Assembly (NCBI RefSeq): GCF_016765615.1
Contig: NZ_JAESWA010000022.1
Location: forward strand, 831,542 to 895,541
Source of the DNA: Clostridium paridis
GTDB lineage: Bacteria > Bacillota > Clostridia > Clostridiales > Clostridiaceae
Direction: 5' to 3'
Length of the DNA: 64,000 nt
Shown here: one piece after another, positions 29,890 through 38,002 of the stretch
Numbering within the stretch: position 1 is the first letter of the stretch
How the letters are laid out: each line of letters begins with the position of its first letter
Notes under the pieces: model-generated
Seen by the model: only the letters and a program-made list of their open reading frames with translations
What the model was told of the DNA's origin: nothing
The model's database searches: none
Position numbers and translations under genes: made by a program

Positions 29890-31165
29890 TACCATTCTCC
29901 TGAAGCATTTTATTAACTTCTTTATAAACTTTTTCTATTGGTATGTTATTTTCTATTGCTATATTTCTGCAATCTTCGTATTCCGCCTTATACTTAACTA
30001 ATTCTCCTTTATAGAAAGAGCTTTTAATAGCTACCTCTCCATATTTAGTTTTAACTTTAGAAAATTCTCTGCTTAGCATTATTTTTTCAACTTTATATTT
30101 TCTTACTCCTATGGATGTACTTTCTTTAAAAATTACATCTAGCACTTCTTTTTCACAATTATTGTTAACTAATATACTTAACTTTATAGCTGGTCTTCCC
30201 TTTTTCATAAATATAGGTGTTTTATAAACATCTAAAGCTCCTTTTTCAAAAAGCTTTTCCTCAATATATCCATATAATTCTGGATTCATATCATCAATAT
30301 TTGTTTCTATAATGTACTGTTCCTGTATTTCTTCACGCTCTTCCTTTACACCTAAATAAACTCTCAATATATTTGGTATATCTAAGTCTCTATGTCCGAT
30401 TCCATACCCAATTTTCTCTACTGAAAAATCTATTTTATCAGTAAATTCTTTAACGTTTGCTGATAAAATTGCTGCTCCAGTTGGAGTAGTTGTTTCAAAT
30501 TGGACTATTCCCGTATTCATCGGAATATTTTTAAATATTTCTGCTGTTGCCGGTGCAGGTACTGGCATTAAACCATGTGCGCATTTTACAAATCCACCAC
30601 CAACTTGAACAGTAGATGCCATTATTTTATCTACTTTTAAATAGTCTATAGCTATGGCTGCTCCTACAATATCTACTATTGAATCAGTAGCCCCTACCTC
30701 GTGAAAATGCACTTCATCAAGAGATTTTCCATGAACTTTAGCTTCAGCTGCCGCTACTTTCATAAACATTTCTATACTCATTTTTTTAATATTATCCTCT
30801 AGAGTACTAGAGTTTATTATTTCTTCAATATCTTTTAAATTTCTATGCTGGTGTTCATGGGCTATTTTATTAATATGTTCATGATTGTGAGCATGTGTAT
30901 GCCCATGTTCGTGAATATGGCTGTGATTATGCTCTTCTTCGGTGTGTTCATGATGTGTATGTTCATTTTTAAGTATTACATCAACTCTTGTTCCTGTTAT
31001 TCCTTTTTTTGCCGAAGTTTCAAATTTTATTTCATACTCTGAATCCAATCCTAATTTTGAAATCTCTTTAATTAAATATTCTCTTGGGACTCCTAAATCT
31101 ATCAAAGCGGCTAAATTCATATCCCCGCTTATTCCGCAAAAACAATCATAGTATAATACTCTCAT
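29882..31165 (-). CDS. larC: LarC, nickel insertion protein for NPN cofactor
   Basis: CTP-dependent cyclometallase that inserts nickel into the bisthiocarboxylate intermediate, last step of NPN synthesis. 427 aa in one uninterrupted frame; in Lactobacillus plantarum the same protein needs a ribosomal frameshift between larC1 and larC2. Seen: N-terminal YYDCFCGISGDM, a histidine-rich stretch (17 His between residues 69 and 107), HFHEVGATDSIVDIVGA, and a C-terminal domain with ETNIDDMNPELYGY. The His stretch probably stores or hands over nickel. It follows the transporter ATPase gene by 65 bases that contain a dispersed repeat. Confidence 0.95.
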   Translation of the reverse strand: MRVLYYDCFCGISGDMNLAALIDLGVPREYLIKEISKLGLDSEYEIKFETSAKKGITGTRVDVILKNEHTHHEHTEEEHNHSHIHEHGHTHAHNHEHINKIAHEHQHRNLKDIEEIINSSTLEDNIKKMSIEMFMKVAAAEAKVHGKSLDEVHFHEVGATDSIVDIVGAAIAIDYLKVDKIMASTVQVGGGFVKCAHGLMPVPAPATAEIFKNIPMNTGIVQFETTTPTGAAILSANVKEFTDKIDFSVEKIGYGIGHRDLDIPNILRVYLGVKEEREEIQEQYIIETNIDDMNPELYGYIEEKLFEKGALDVYKTPIFMKKGRPAIKLSILVNNNCEKEVLDVIFKESTSIGVRKYKVEKIMLSREFSKVKTKYGEVAIKSSFYKGELVKYKAEYEDCRNIAIENNIPIEKVYKEVNKMLQENGNE

Positions 31166-31201
31166 ATTTATCTCTCCATCACTTTCTCTTTTAAAGATTT
31201 A

Positions 31202-31233
31202 TATACGGTTTTAAGGTTCCTATAAAAACCCTA
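31202..31233 (+). repeat. Dispersed TAGGG...CCCTA repeat, copy 2 (short form)
   Basis: 32 bases, ends TATACGGTTTT and AAAAACCCTA. It lies between the transporter ATPase gene and larC; its outer CTA is the TAG stop codon of the ATPase gene on the minus strand. Confidence 0.8.
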
Positions 31234-31956
31234 GATTATGTTATATTCCTTTAAAAATTCTTCATCCTCTATAATGTTACAATATTTATCATCTCTTATA
31301 ATTTTATGATTCTCTGAAAATACAATTGCTCTTTCAAACATTCCATCAACATATTGAAAGTCGTGAGTTGCACAAATTATTGTTTTTCCACTCTTATTTA
31401 GTGCAATCAATAAATCCCTTAGGAACCTTTTACCTTTTGGATCTATTCCACTCATAGGCTCATCTAATGTTAATATTTCTGGATTTAAGGCCAATACACT
31501 TGCAATTGCAACTCTTTTTTTCTCTCCACCGCTTAAATTATATGGGTGCTCATCTTTTATTTTTTCTATATTAAGCATTTTGAGACAATCATTAACTCTC
31601 TTATTAATTTCATCTTCTCTTAATCCCATTTGAATAGGACCAAAGGCTATCTCCTCAAATACTGTTGAGCAAAAAAGCTGAGTATCTGAATTTTGAAAAA
31701 CAAAACCAACTCTTTTATGAAATAACTTCAAAAATTTATTATCTTTCAGTTTATTTTCATTAATTTCAGTTCCATCAAAAATATACTTACCTTCACTTGG
31801 AGATATAATTCCATTCAATAACTTCAAAAAAGTTGATTTCCCACTTCCATTAGGGCCTATTATCGCTATTGATTCTCCTTCTTTTATATGAATGTTAATA
31901 TCCTCAAGAGCTTGTTTACTTTTGTAAGTAAATGAAGCTTGCTCTAGTTTTATCAT
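31231..31956 (-). CDS. cbiO: ECF-type nickel/cobalt transporter ATPase (CbiO/NikO)
   Basis: Energy-coupling ABC ATPase of a group I ECF metal importer, 241 aa. Seen: Walker A GPNGSGKST (34-42), Q-loop FQNSD, signature LSGGEKKRVAIA, Walker B ILTLDEPMSGID and the switch ATHD. One ATPase gene serves both positions, as is normal for cobalt/nickel systems. It starts 12 bases after the T-component gene. The neighbouring larBC argues that nickel is the transported metal; cobalt cannot be excluded. Confidence 0.93.
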   Translation of the reverse strand: MIKLEQASFTYKSKQALEDINIHIKEGESIAIIGPNGSGKSTFLKLLNGIISPSEGKYIFDGTEINENKLKDNKFLKLFHKRVGFVFQNSDTQLFCSTVFEEIAFGPIQMGLREDEINKRVNDCLKMLNIEKIKDEHPYNLSGGEKKRVAIASVLALNPEILTLDEPMSGIDPKGKRFLRDLLIALNKSGKTIICATHDFQYVDGMFERAIVFSENHKIIRDDKYCNIIEDEEFLKEYNII

Positions 31957-31968
31957 TTATTAATCTCC

Positions 31969-32769
31969 TTAACTTGTTATAAATTGAAATATAAAAACAG
32001 TAAATAATAATATATTTATTATTATATAGATATAATCAAATTTTCCCAAGTTAAATTTTATAGGTGTGTTATATTCTCCTATGAAGCCTCTGCATTCCAT
32101 AGCATAAGACATTTCTTCACTCATCTTATAGGATTTAAGAAATAAGTTTCCAATAATTTTTGAAATGGAATTATATTTATCATTATTAATTCCAACTGAT
32201 CTAAGTTTAAATGCATATAGTAAATTAATTGAATACTCACCTAGAAGTACAATATATTTAATTGTTATCTCCAAAATCCATATAAATATATCTGGTATAA
32301 ATAATAATTTTAATGACTTGCTAATTTCACTCCATTTAGTATTATGAGACAGTAAATTCGTTATGATTATTGTTGTTACAATCTTTTGACAAAGCAATAA
32401 ACTATTATATATATTTCCATATAACATAGATGGTATTAATGCGACTAATGTTATGAATGGGAAAACTATACTTGATAGTAATATTCTTTTTCTTTCTTTA
32501 CTATCCATAAAAAATAGAGTTATTAATATATATAAGTCAAATATAGATAAAAATATAAAACTTCTTGTTATTGATATCAAAACTACACTTAATATTGAGG
32601 CAATAACCTTAACGGTAGGATTTATTGAGTATATTATTTCATCCTTATTCTTATTTTGTCTTATTATAGCTATAATCCTAATTAATGAGAAAATACTTTT
32701 TTCTATATATGAATTTTTTTCATCTTTTGGCACGTAACTATCTTTTACTAAAAGCCATTCTTCTATCAT
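31969..32769 (-). CDS. cbiQ: ECF transporter transmembrane (T) component CbiQ/NikQ
   Basis: Scaffold membrane protein that couples the S-component to the ATPases, 266 aa with about five to six hydrophobic helices. Seen: the coupling-helix motif AFKLRSVG and AMECRGF (AxRG type), which contact the ATPase. Its ATG overlaps the stop of the substrate-binding component by 4 bases (ATGA), and the ATPase gene follows 12 bases later. The N-terminal 40 residues are less conserved in character. Confidence 0.9.
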   Translation of the reverse strand: MIEEWLLVKDSYVPKDEKNSYIEKSIFSLIRIIAIIRQNKNKDEIIYSINPTVKVIASILSVVLISITRSFIFLSIFDLYILITLFFMDSKERKRILLSSIVFPFITLVALIPSMLYGNIYNSLLLCQKIVTTIIITNLLSHNTKWSEISKSLKLLFIPDIFIWILEITIKYIVLLGEYSINLLYAFKLRSVGINNDKYNSISKIIGNLFLKSYKMSEEMSYAMECRGFIGEYNTPIKFNLGKFDYIYIIINILLFTVFIFQFITS

Positions 32770-33749
32770 TCTTCACCTTTCGTGTGTCTTCTTAAATTTA
32801 TTTTTGAAATAATCTTAAACAGAATTACGATTAGTATTACCCCAGCTAAGGCTGATAATATATACCCTATATTTTCTTTTATTCCACTTATACCATAGCC
32901 TTGCATTGGTGCATTAAAATTAACTCCTTGTTCCATCCCTTTTGGTGTAAAACCAAGTGTCTTGCTTATCTCACTTGTATCCCATTCTCCCCAAGCAGTT
33001 CCAGATGCCAATAATCCTAAAGGGGTTGCTAAAATAATCACTAAAGCTATTACAAATATCCCTTTTATCTTACTAACACTCCCTTTGTATATTACTTCTG
33101 GAGAAACCTTCCTTACATAACTATACACTCCAGCTGTAATTATTCCTTCCAAAACCCCAACCACTAATAAATGAGGAATAGTCATAGCTGGTATAGAAAC
33201 ATTTAATCCATAGGGACTATATAATGGCAATCCGTTTCCATCCTTAAACAAAAGTGGCTGTATTCCAAATTCTATTGCGGCAAATAAAGCTGCAACATTA
33301 ACTGATATATATCCACTAGCAAGAGCTCCAATATACTCCGCTTTCTTTCCTGGAATTACTTTTTTTATAAAACTAAAAATATAATATGCTGTAAAAGGCA
33401 TTATAAATGCCATATTAAAACAGTTTACCCCTAGTGCCAGTACTCCTCCATCACCAAAGAACAATGCTTGGATTACAAGTGAAATAGTGACGGCAATTAC
33501 TGCACTATATGGTCCAAGTAATATAGCTGCCAATGCTCCACCAACTGCATGTCCAGTTGTTCCACCTGGTAGAGGTATATTAAACATCATAGTCAAAAAT
33601 GAGAACGCTGCTGAAATCCCAAGTAAAGGCATTTTTTGTCTTGTTACTTCTTTTTTAATCTTAATGCTAGCCCTTCTCCATATTGGAATCATTGCTGCAC
33701 CAAATGTAGCACAAGTTGATGGACTTAAATAATTATCTGGTATATGCAC
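32766..33749 (-). CDS. cbiM: Nickel/cobalt ECF substrate-binding component, MN fusion (CbiM/NikM with N part)
   Basis: Metal-capturing membrane protein, 327 aa, longer than CbiM alone. Seen: the mature N-terminus M-H-I-P-D with His2, a metal ligand in this family, GGTTGHAVGGALAA, then a C-terminal extension with a membrane helix, a loop region and another helix that matches the small N component (NikN/CbiN-like or PDGLE type). The start is a GTG nine bases after AAAGGAG; extension upstream by 16 codons would bury His2. It overlaps the T-component by 4 bases. The operon context with lar genes favours nickel. Confidence 0.9.
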   Translation of the reverse strand: MHIPDNYLSPSTCATFGAAMIPIWRRASIKIKKEVTRQKMPLLGISAAFSFLTMMFNIPLPGGTTGHAVGGALAAILLGPYSAVIAVTISLVIQALFFGDGGVLALGVNCFNMAFIMPFTAYYIFSFIKKVIPGKKAEYIGALASGYISVNVAALFAAIEFGIQPLLFKDGNGLPLYSPYGLNVSIPAMTIPHLLVVGVLEGIITAGVYSYVRKVSPEVIYKGSVSKIKGIFVIALVIILATPLGLLASGTAWGEWDTSEISKTLGFTPKGMEQGVNFNAPMQGYGISGIKENIGYILSALAGVILIVILFKIISKINLRRHTKGEE

Positions 33750-33786
33750 TAATGAACACTCCTTTGAATTTAAATACAAATATTGC

Positions 33787-33808
33787 CATAAAAGCAAAAG
33801 CTTTTATG
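33787..33808 (-). other. Hairpin between the Fe-S aldo/keto reductase and transporter genes
   Basis: Perfect 9-bp stem CATAAAAGC/GCTTTTATG with a 4-base loop, 12 bases after the reductase stop and 38 bases before the transporter start. T-rich sequence follows without a solid U-run. It could attenuate or tune expression within the operon. Confidence 0.5.
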
Positions 33809-33819
33809 ACAATATAAAC

Positions 33820-34977
33820 TTATGCAAATAATGCAGTTACATTCTTTAATTCTTGACGAATTTTAATTGATTGCGGACAATGGCTTTCACATTTACCACA
33901 TTCAACACAATTTATTGCTCTTTCCTCTGGCTTAACTGAACTATATCTAGCTTTTAGTTCTTTTTCAGTACCTGGAGTAACAAATAAACTATATTCGTTA
34001 TAATAAGTGAAGTTCTTAGGTATATTTACGCCTTTTGGACATGGCATACAGTACTCACATGCAGTACAATTAACCTTCACTCTTTCTTTATATACATTTT
34101 TAACTTTATTCATTATTTCTAACTCTTTTTCTGATAAAGAGTTTGGAGCTGCATCACTAGCTGTTCTTATATTCTCATTGATATTATCCATATCATTCAT
34201 TCCACTTAATACCACTGAAACTTCCGGGTGATTCCATACCCATCTTAGAGCCCACTCAGCTGGTGACCTTTTAACATCATATTCATCGAAGGCTTTCATT
34301 GCTTCTTCTGGTAGATTTTTAACTATCTTTCCACCTCTAAGCGGCTCCATAATAGCTACACCTAAGCCCTTACTAGCTGCATATTGCAAGCCTTCTTTAC
34401 CTGCTTGATAATTTTCATCTAGATAGTTATATTGTATTTGGCAGAATGACCAATCATAATAATCAACGATATCTTTAAATACTTCTAGTTTATCATGGAA
34501 AGAAAATCCTGCATATCTTATTCTTCCATCTTTTATAGCAGAATCTAAGAATTCATCTATACCTAATTTCTTAAGATTTTCCCATACACCTGCATTAAGC
34601 GCATGAACCAAATAAAAATCTATTCTATCTGTTTGTAGACGCTCTAATTGAGCATTTAAATATTTATCCATATCTTCTCTAGTCTTTATTAACCAGCTAG
34701 GTAGCTTTGTTGCTAGATTTACTTTTTCTCTATACCCATCTTTAAGAGCTCTTCCCACGAATGGTTCACTCTCTCCTCCATTTCCCATTCCTGTACCGTG
34801 GTATGGGAATGCTGTATCAATATAATTTACTCCATTATCTATTGCGTGACGTATCATTTCAGTAGCTTTTTCTTCGTCTATTTTAGTACTATCTCCATTA
34901 ATAATAGGCAGTCTCATACACCCAAATCCAAGCTCTGATACTTTTTCATTTGTTTTTCCATATGTTCTGTATAACAA
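33820..34977 (-). CDS. Aldo/keto reductase with C-terminal 4Fe-4S ferredoxin domain
   Basis: 385-aa fusion: an aldo/keto reductase barrel (LGFGCMRLP, NYIDTAFPYHG, YLVHALN, QIQYNYLDE) and a C-terminal Fe-S domain with CTACEYCMPCP (C304, C307, C310, C313) and CVECGKCESHCP (C357, C360, C363, C367). Proteins of this type are common in strict anaerobes; their substrate is unknown and they may exchange electrons with ferredoxin. The start is a TTG seven bases after GAGGGGG. It follows the iron dehydrogenase gene by 28 bases and precedes the nickel transporter genes by 70. Confidence 0.9.
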   Translation of the reverse strand: MLYRTYGKTNEKVSELGFGCMRLPIINGDSTKIDEEKATEMIRHAIDNGVNYIDTAFPYHGTGMGNGGESEPFVGRALKDGYREKVNLATKLPSWLIKTREDMDKYLNAQLERLQTDRIDFYLVHALNAGVWENLKKLGIDEFLDSAIKDGRIRYAGFSFHDKLEVFKDIVDYYDWSFCQIQYNYLDENYQAGKEGLQYAASKGLGVAIMEPLRGGKIVKNLPEEAMKAFDEYDVKRSPAEWALRWVWNHPEVSVVLSGMNDMDNINENIRTASDAAPNSLSEKELEIMNKVKNVYKERVKVNCTACEYCMPCPKGVNIPKNFTYYNEYSLFVTPGTEKELKARYSSVKPEERAINCVECGKCESHCPQSIKIRQELKNVTALFA

Positions 34978-35005
34978 AGTAATTCCCCCTCAAAAGTTAT
35001 ATTTC

Positions 35006-36184
35006 TTACTTATATGCTTTTAGCATAATTTCTATGGTCTCTTCAATTGATAATTTATATGGATCTAATTCAAATAGTCCACCCATTGTTTCTCTGGCAT
35101 TTAGGGCTAGACTAGGAATTTCTTCTTTAGTAATATTATAACTTGACATTTTTAGTTCTCTTACACTACAATCTTCTTGTAACTTAACTAAAGCTTTTAC
35201 AAAGGCCATAGGTCTTTCTTTTTCATTTATTGAATTAACATCAACACCCATAGCTCTCGCCATATTTACAAATCTTTCAGGAGATCTTTCCGCAAAAAAT
35301 GTGTAATATGCCTCTGAAAGCATAATAAGTCCAGCTCCATGAGGAAGTTCTGGATGATTAGCACTTAGTGCATGTTCCATTGAATGCTCTGATGTACAGC
35401 TTGATGTAGATTCTACTAAACCCGAAATAGTATTTGCCAGAGCAACTTGTGTTCTAGCCTCTAAATCACTTCCATCCTTAACAGCCTTAGAAAGATATTT
35501 TGCTATTAATTCAATGCTTTTAAGTGCATATGCATCACTAATAGGTGTAGCTATATTAGCTATATATCCTTCAGTTGAGTGAAAAAGTGCATCAAATCCT
35601 TGATAAGCTGTAAGATTTGGTGGAACTGTAAGCATAAGTTCCGGATCTACTACTGATAGTGTAGGAAATGTATGTTCATTTCCAAAACCTATTTTTTCTT
35701 TAGTATCCTCCTTCGTTATAACTGTCCAAGGGTCTGCTTCAGTACCTGTTCCTGCAGTTGTTGTAATTGCAACAATAGGAAGTACATCTTCTTTAACAGG
35801 TAATCCTTTTCCTGAACCTCCCACAATATAATCCCAGTAGTCTCCAGGATTATTCACCATAACTGCTATGCTTTTTGCAGAGTCTATACTACTTCCTCCA
35901 CCAAGTCCTATTATGAAATCACAGTTTTCCTTTTTAGCTAGAGCTGCCCCTTCCATAACATGACTCTTTATAGGATTAGGTAAAATCTTATCAAATAAAA
36001 CATATTCAACTCTTTTCTCAGTAAGGATATTTTCCAGCCTGCTCAAATAGCCATACTTTTTTACTGATTTCCCTCCTGTGGTAACAATTAATGCCTTTTT
36101 TCCAGGCAAGTTCTCATTTAAAAGTTCATTTAATTTTCCTGCACCAAATAAAACTTTTGTTGGTATATGATAATTAAAATTCAT
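35006..36184 (-). CDS. Iron-containing alcohol dehydrogenase (butanol dehydrogenase-like)
   Basis: 392-aa group III dehydrogenase of the type that includes clostridial NADPH butanol dehydrogenases. Seen: IGLGGGSSIDSAKS, TTAGTGTEADPW, metal ligands in FDALFHSTEG, SMEHAL and LPHGAG. AGGAGG is 7 bases before the ATG; a GTG one codon earlier is less well placed. It is the first gene of a minus-strand run that continues through the Fe-S reductase, nickel transporter, larC and larB. Its promoter shares a long conserved module with larE, so it probably belongs to the same regulon. Confidence 0.92.
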   Translation of the reverse strand: MNFNYHIPTKVLFGAGKLNELLNENLPGKKALIVTTGGKSVKKYGYLSRLENILTEKRVEYVLFDKILPNPIKSHVMEGAALAKKENCDFIIGLGGGSSIDSAKSIAVMVNNPGDYWDYIVGGSGKGLPVKEDVLPIVAITTTAGTGTEADPWTVITKEDTKEKIGFGNEHTFPTLSVVDPELMLTVPPNLTAYQGFDALFHSTEGYIANIATPISDAYALKSIELIAKYLSKAVKDGSDLEARTQVALANTISGLVESTSSCTSEHSMEHALSANHPELPHGAGLIMLSEAYYTFFAERSPERFVNMARAMGVDVNSINEKERPMAFVKALVKLQEDCSVRELKMSSYNITKEEIPSLALNARETMGGLFELDPYKLSIEETIEIMLKAYK

Positions 36185-36223
36185 CACAAAACCTCCTATT
36201 AATTAGCAAAAGTATATATATAT

Positions 36224-36251
36224 AGTATATCATTTGGAATTTTTCCTACAA
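36224..36251 (-). promoter_or_regulatory. Promoter of the iron dehydrogenase/nickel/larCB run
   Basis: TTGTAG and TATACT separated by 16 bases on the minus strand. The palindromic element at 36266-36299 begins 21 bases upstream of the -35 box, as in the larE promoter. Confidence 0.6.
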
Positions 36252-36265
36252 GACTGTACTTTATT

Positions 36266-36299
36266 GAAACATAGTATCCAATATGATACTGTGTTTCAG
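36266..36299 (-). promoter_or_regulatory. Operator palindrome A (shared with larE)
   Basis: Core AGTATCCAATATGATACT (36273-36290) inside a longer palindrome with TGAAACA and TGTTTCA arms. Centre about 65 bases upstream of the predicted transcription start, a typical activator position. Near-identical to the site before larE over about 50 bases. Confidence 0.7.
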
Positions 36300-36303
36300 A
36301 TGT

Positions 36304-36373
36304 TATAGGTTTTTTATAGGAAATCTAATTTATTCATACATAAATAAGTTATTAGTTGAAATTAAAGCCCTTA
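36304..36373 (-). repeat. Dispersed repeat, copy 3 (medium form, diverged)
   Basis: 70 bases, ends TATAGGTTTTTTATAGG and AAAGCCCTTA, with internal AATTTATTC and TTATTAGTTGAA as in the other long copies. It lies between operator A and the HxlR gene. Confidence 0.75.
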
Positions 36374-36512
36374 AACTTGCTAATTCATCTTAACTCCTAT
36401 AAAATAGTTTTGATATTATATTTGTAGTATAATAATTTTAGTATAAAATGACTTTAGATATTATAAGGCTTTAAGATACAATAAAATTCATACTATTCTA
36501 GGAGGATACTTC

Positions 36513-36917
36513 ATGGAAGAAAAAATAACTAAGTTGAAGGAAGCTACTTGTGAGATTGAAGTAACATTTGAAGTAATCGGTGGAAAATGGAAACCACTCA
36601 TATTATGGTATTTAGGTGAAATTAACACTTTGCGTTTTGGACAACTAAAACATTTAATACCTGATATTACACATAAAATACTAACAAAACAATTAAGAGA
36701 TCTTGAAGAAAATGGATTAATAGAACGAAAAGTTTATCCAGAAATTCCGCCTAAAGTAGAATATTCTATTACTGAAAATGGCAAAGAAGTTTTACCTATT
36801 CTTGAAATGATGTGCGATTGGGCTTATAAAAACAATTATTTTAATTATGATTTAAAATATGATTTATGCGGTGAAAATATAAAAAATACTTTATCATTAT
36901 ATGCCAATGATATTTAA
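36513..36917 (+). CDS. HxlR-family winged-helix regulator (1)
   Basis: 134-aa DNA-binding protein, dimeric winged helix. Seen: IGGKWKPLILWYL, RFGQLKHLIPDITHKILTKQLRDLEENGLIERKVYP with the usual HxlR signature, and a single N-terminal Cys13 in a place where related redox-sensing members (HypR, YodB) have their reactive cysteine. Divergent from the iron dehydrogenase run and convergent with larE, hence the best candidate for controlling both. A TATAAT at 36428-36433 may be its -10 box. AGGAGG lies 8 bases before the ATG. Confidence 0.92.
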   Translation: MEEKITKLKEATCEIEVTFEVIGGKWKPLILWYLGEINTLRFGQLKHLIPDITHKILTKQLRDLEENGLIERKVYPEIPPKVEYSITENGKEVLPILEMMCDWAYKNNYFNYDLKYDLCGENIKNTLSLYANDI

Positions 36918-36932
36918 GTCCCTATAAAGTAG

Positions 36933-36976
36933 AAAGATGTTACTAATAGCTTATATAAGCTATTAGTAACATCTTT
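36933..36976. terminator. Bidirectional terminator between HxlR (1) and larE
   Basis: A perfect 21-bp stem with a 2-base loop, followed by TTTTTT on the plus strand, lies between convergent stop codons. It is one of the longest perfect stems in the window. Confidence 0.93.
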
Positions 36977-36980
36977 TTTG

Positions 36981-37817
36981 CTATTTCTTTAAAACTAATT
37001 TTTTTTCGTTTTCAGAAAGAACTTCATTCATACTTCCTGTTCTATATCCTAACATATCTAGTGTTACATATGTGAAACCAATATTCTTAAATTCATTACC
37101 TATATTATCCATAACTTCTATACTAAAGAACTTTTCTCTCTCAGAAGGTTCTACTTCTATTCTTGCTATTTCTCCATGATGTCTAACTCTAACTTGCGTT
37201 ATACCCATATCAAGCAGGAATTGCTCAGCCTTCTCAACCATCTTCAATTTATCTATAGTAATCTTGTTTCCATAGGGGAATCTTGAAGATAAACATGCAA
37301 AAGATGGTTTATTCCATGTAGGTAACTGAAGCTCTTTTGATAAATCTCTTATATCCTTTTTTGTAAGGTTAGCAAGCTTAAGAGGACTTACTACTTCAAG
37401 CTCTTTTGCTGCTTGCATTCCTGGTCTAAAATCTCCAGTATCATCAAGATTAGAACCATCAAAAACAAATTCAACTCCATTTTCTGAAGCTACCTCACCA
37501 ATCTTAGTAAATAATTCTTTTTTACAATAATAACATCTATTTTTAGGATTACTTGCAAAGCCTTCTATATCCAATTCTTCTGAAGAAATTATAATATGCT
37601 TTACACCCATATCCTTTGCATACTTTATAGCTTCATTTAATTCTCTTTCAGGATAAGTTGATGAAGTCGCAGTAACTGCTACTAATTTATCTCCTAAAAC
37701 TTCATGCGCTACCTTCATAAGAAAGGTACTATCAACACCTCCTGAAAAAGCTATTGCAGCGCTGCCATGTTCTTTTATTATATTTTTGAGCAATTCATAT
37801 TTTTCTTTAAGTAGCAT
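36981..37817 (-). CDS. larE: LarE, sulfur transferase for NPN cofactor
   Basis: ATP-dependent PP-loop enzyme that thiolates the P2CMN intermediate. 278 aa. Seen: SGGVDST PP-loop (25-31), C95 and C98 in CYYCKK, and Cys175 in ACLSSRFPYG, equivalent to the sacrificial Cys176 of the L. plantarum enzyme. Three cysteines could instead hold a 4Fe-4S cluster, as proposed for some LarE proteins; this is inference. AGGAGGAG lies before the internal ATG; an upstream extension of 28 codons would run through a dispersed repeat and is rejected. It lies apart from larBC but shares their promoter module. Confidence 0.95.
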   Translation of the reverse strand: MLLKEKYELLKNIIKEHGSAAIAFSGGVDSTFLMKVAHEVLGDKLVAVTATSSTYPERELNEAIKYAKDMGVKHIIISSEELDIEGFASNPKNRCYYCKKELFTKIGEVASENGVEFVFDGSNLDDTGDFRPGMQAAKELEVVSPLKLANLTKKDIRDLSKELQLPTWNKPSFACLSSRFPYGNKITIDKLKMVEKAEQFLLDMGITQVRVRHHGEIARIEVEPSEREKFFSIEVMDNIGNEFKNIGFTYVTLDMLGYRTGSMNEVLSENEKKLVLKK

Positions 37818-37858
37818 ATTTTCTCCTCCTAATTTATATATATATGGCTTGTCTATTT

Positions 37859-37898
37859 TATAGGGTTTTAAGTTAAGTTTCCTATCAAAAACCCTATA
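37859..37898 (+). repeat. Dispersed repeat, copy 4 (short form)
   Basis: 40 bases, TATAGGG...CCCTATA, nearly palindromic, flanked by TA. It lies in the transcribed leader of larE between the promoter and the ribosome site. Confidence 0.85.
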
Positions 37899-37907
37899 CA
37901 TATCTAT

Positions 37908-37936
37908 AGTATAATTAGACTCAATTATCTATACAA
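37908..37936 (-). promoter_or_regulatory. Promoter of larE
   Basis: TTGTAT and TATACT separated by 17 bases on the minus strand, about 90 bases before the larE ATG. Confidence 0.6.
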
Positions 37937-37950
37937 GAATGCACTTTATT

Positions 37951-37984
37951 GAAATATAGTATCCTAAATGATACTGTATTAAAT
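37951..37984 (-). promoter_or_regulatory. Operator palindrome B (shared with the dehydrogenase run)
   Basis: Core AGTATCCTAAATGATACT (37958-37975), 21 bases upstream of the -35 box, exactly the spacing seen for site A. The intervening stretch ACTTTATTGAAA is also kept. Confidence 0.7.
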
Positions 37985-38002
37985 CTTTACTTAACCTTTA
38001 GG

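Noticed and set aside
30845-31042. Plus-strand frame rich in Met/Phe opposite larC
   Set aside because: It is the complement of the histidine tract (CAT/CAC codons) and has no ribosome site.
31202-31233. Repeat copy 2 as an ordinary terminator of the transporter operon
   Set aside because: It has no U-run, matches the dispersed repeat family and lies within a continuous gene run to larC.
33750-33819. Possible cobalamin or NiCo riboswitch before the metal transporter
   Set aside because: Only 70 bases with a simple hairpin; no conserved riboswitch core seen.
37818-37901. N-terminal extension of larE by 28 codons
   Set aside because: It would read through a dispersed repeat, while AGGAGGAG marks the internal ATG.
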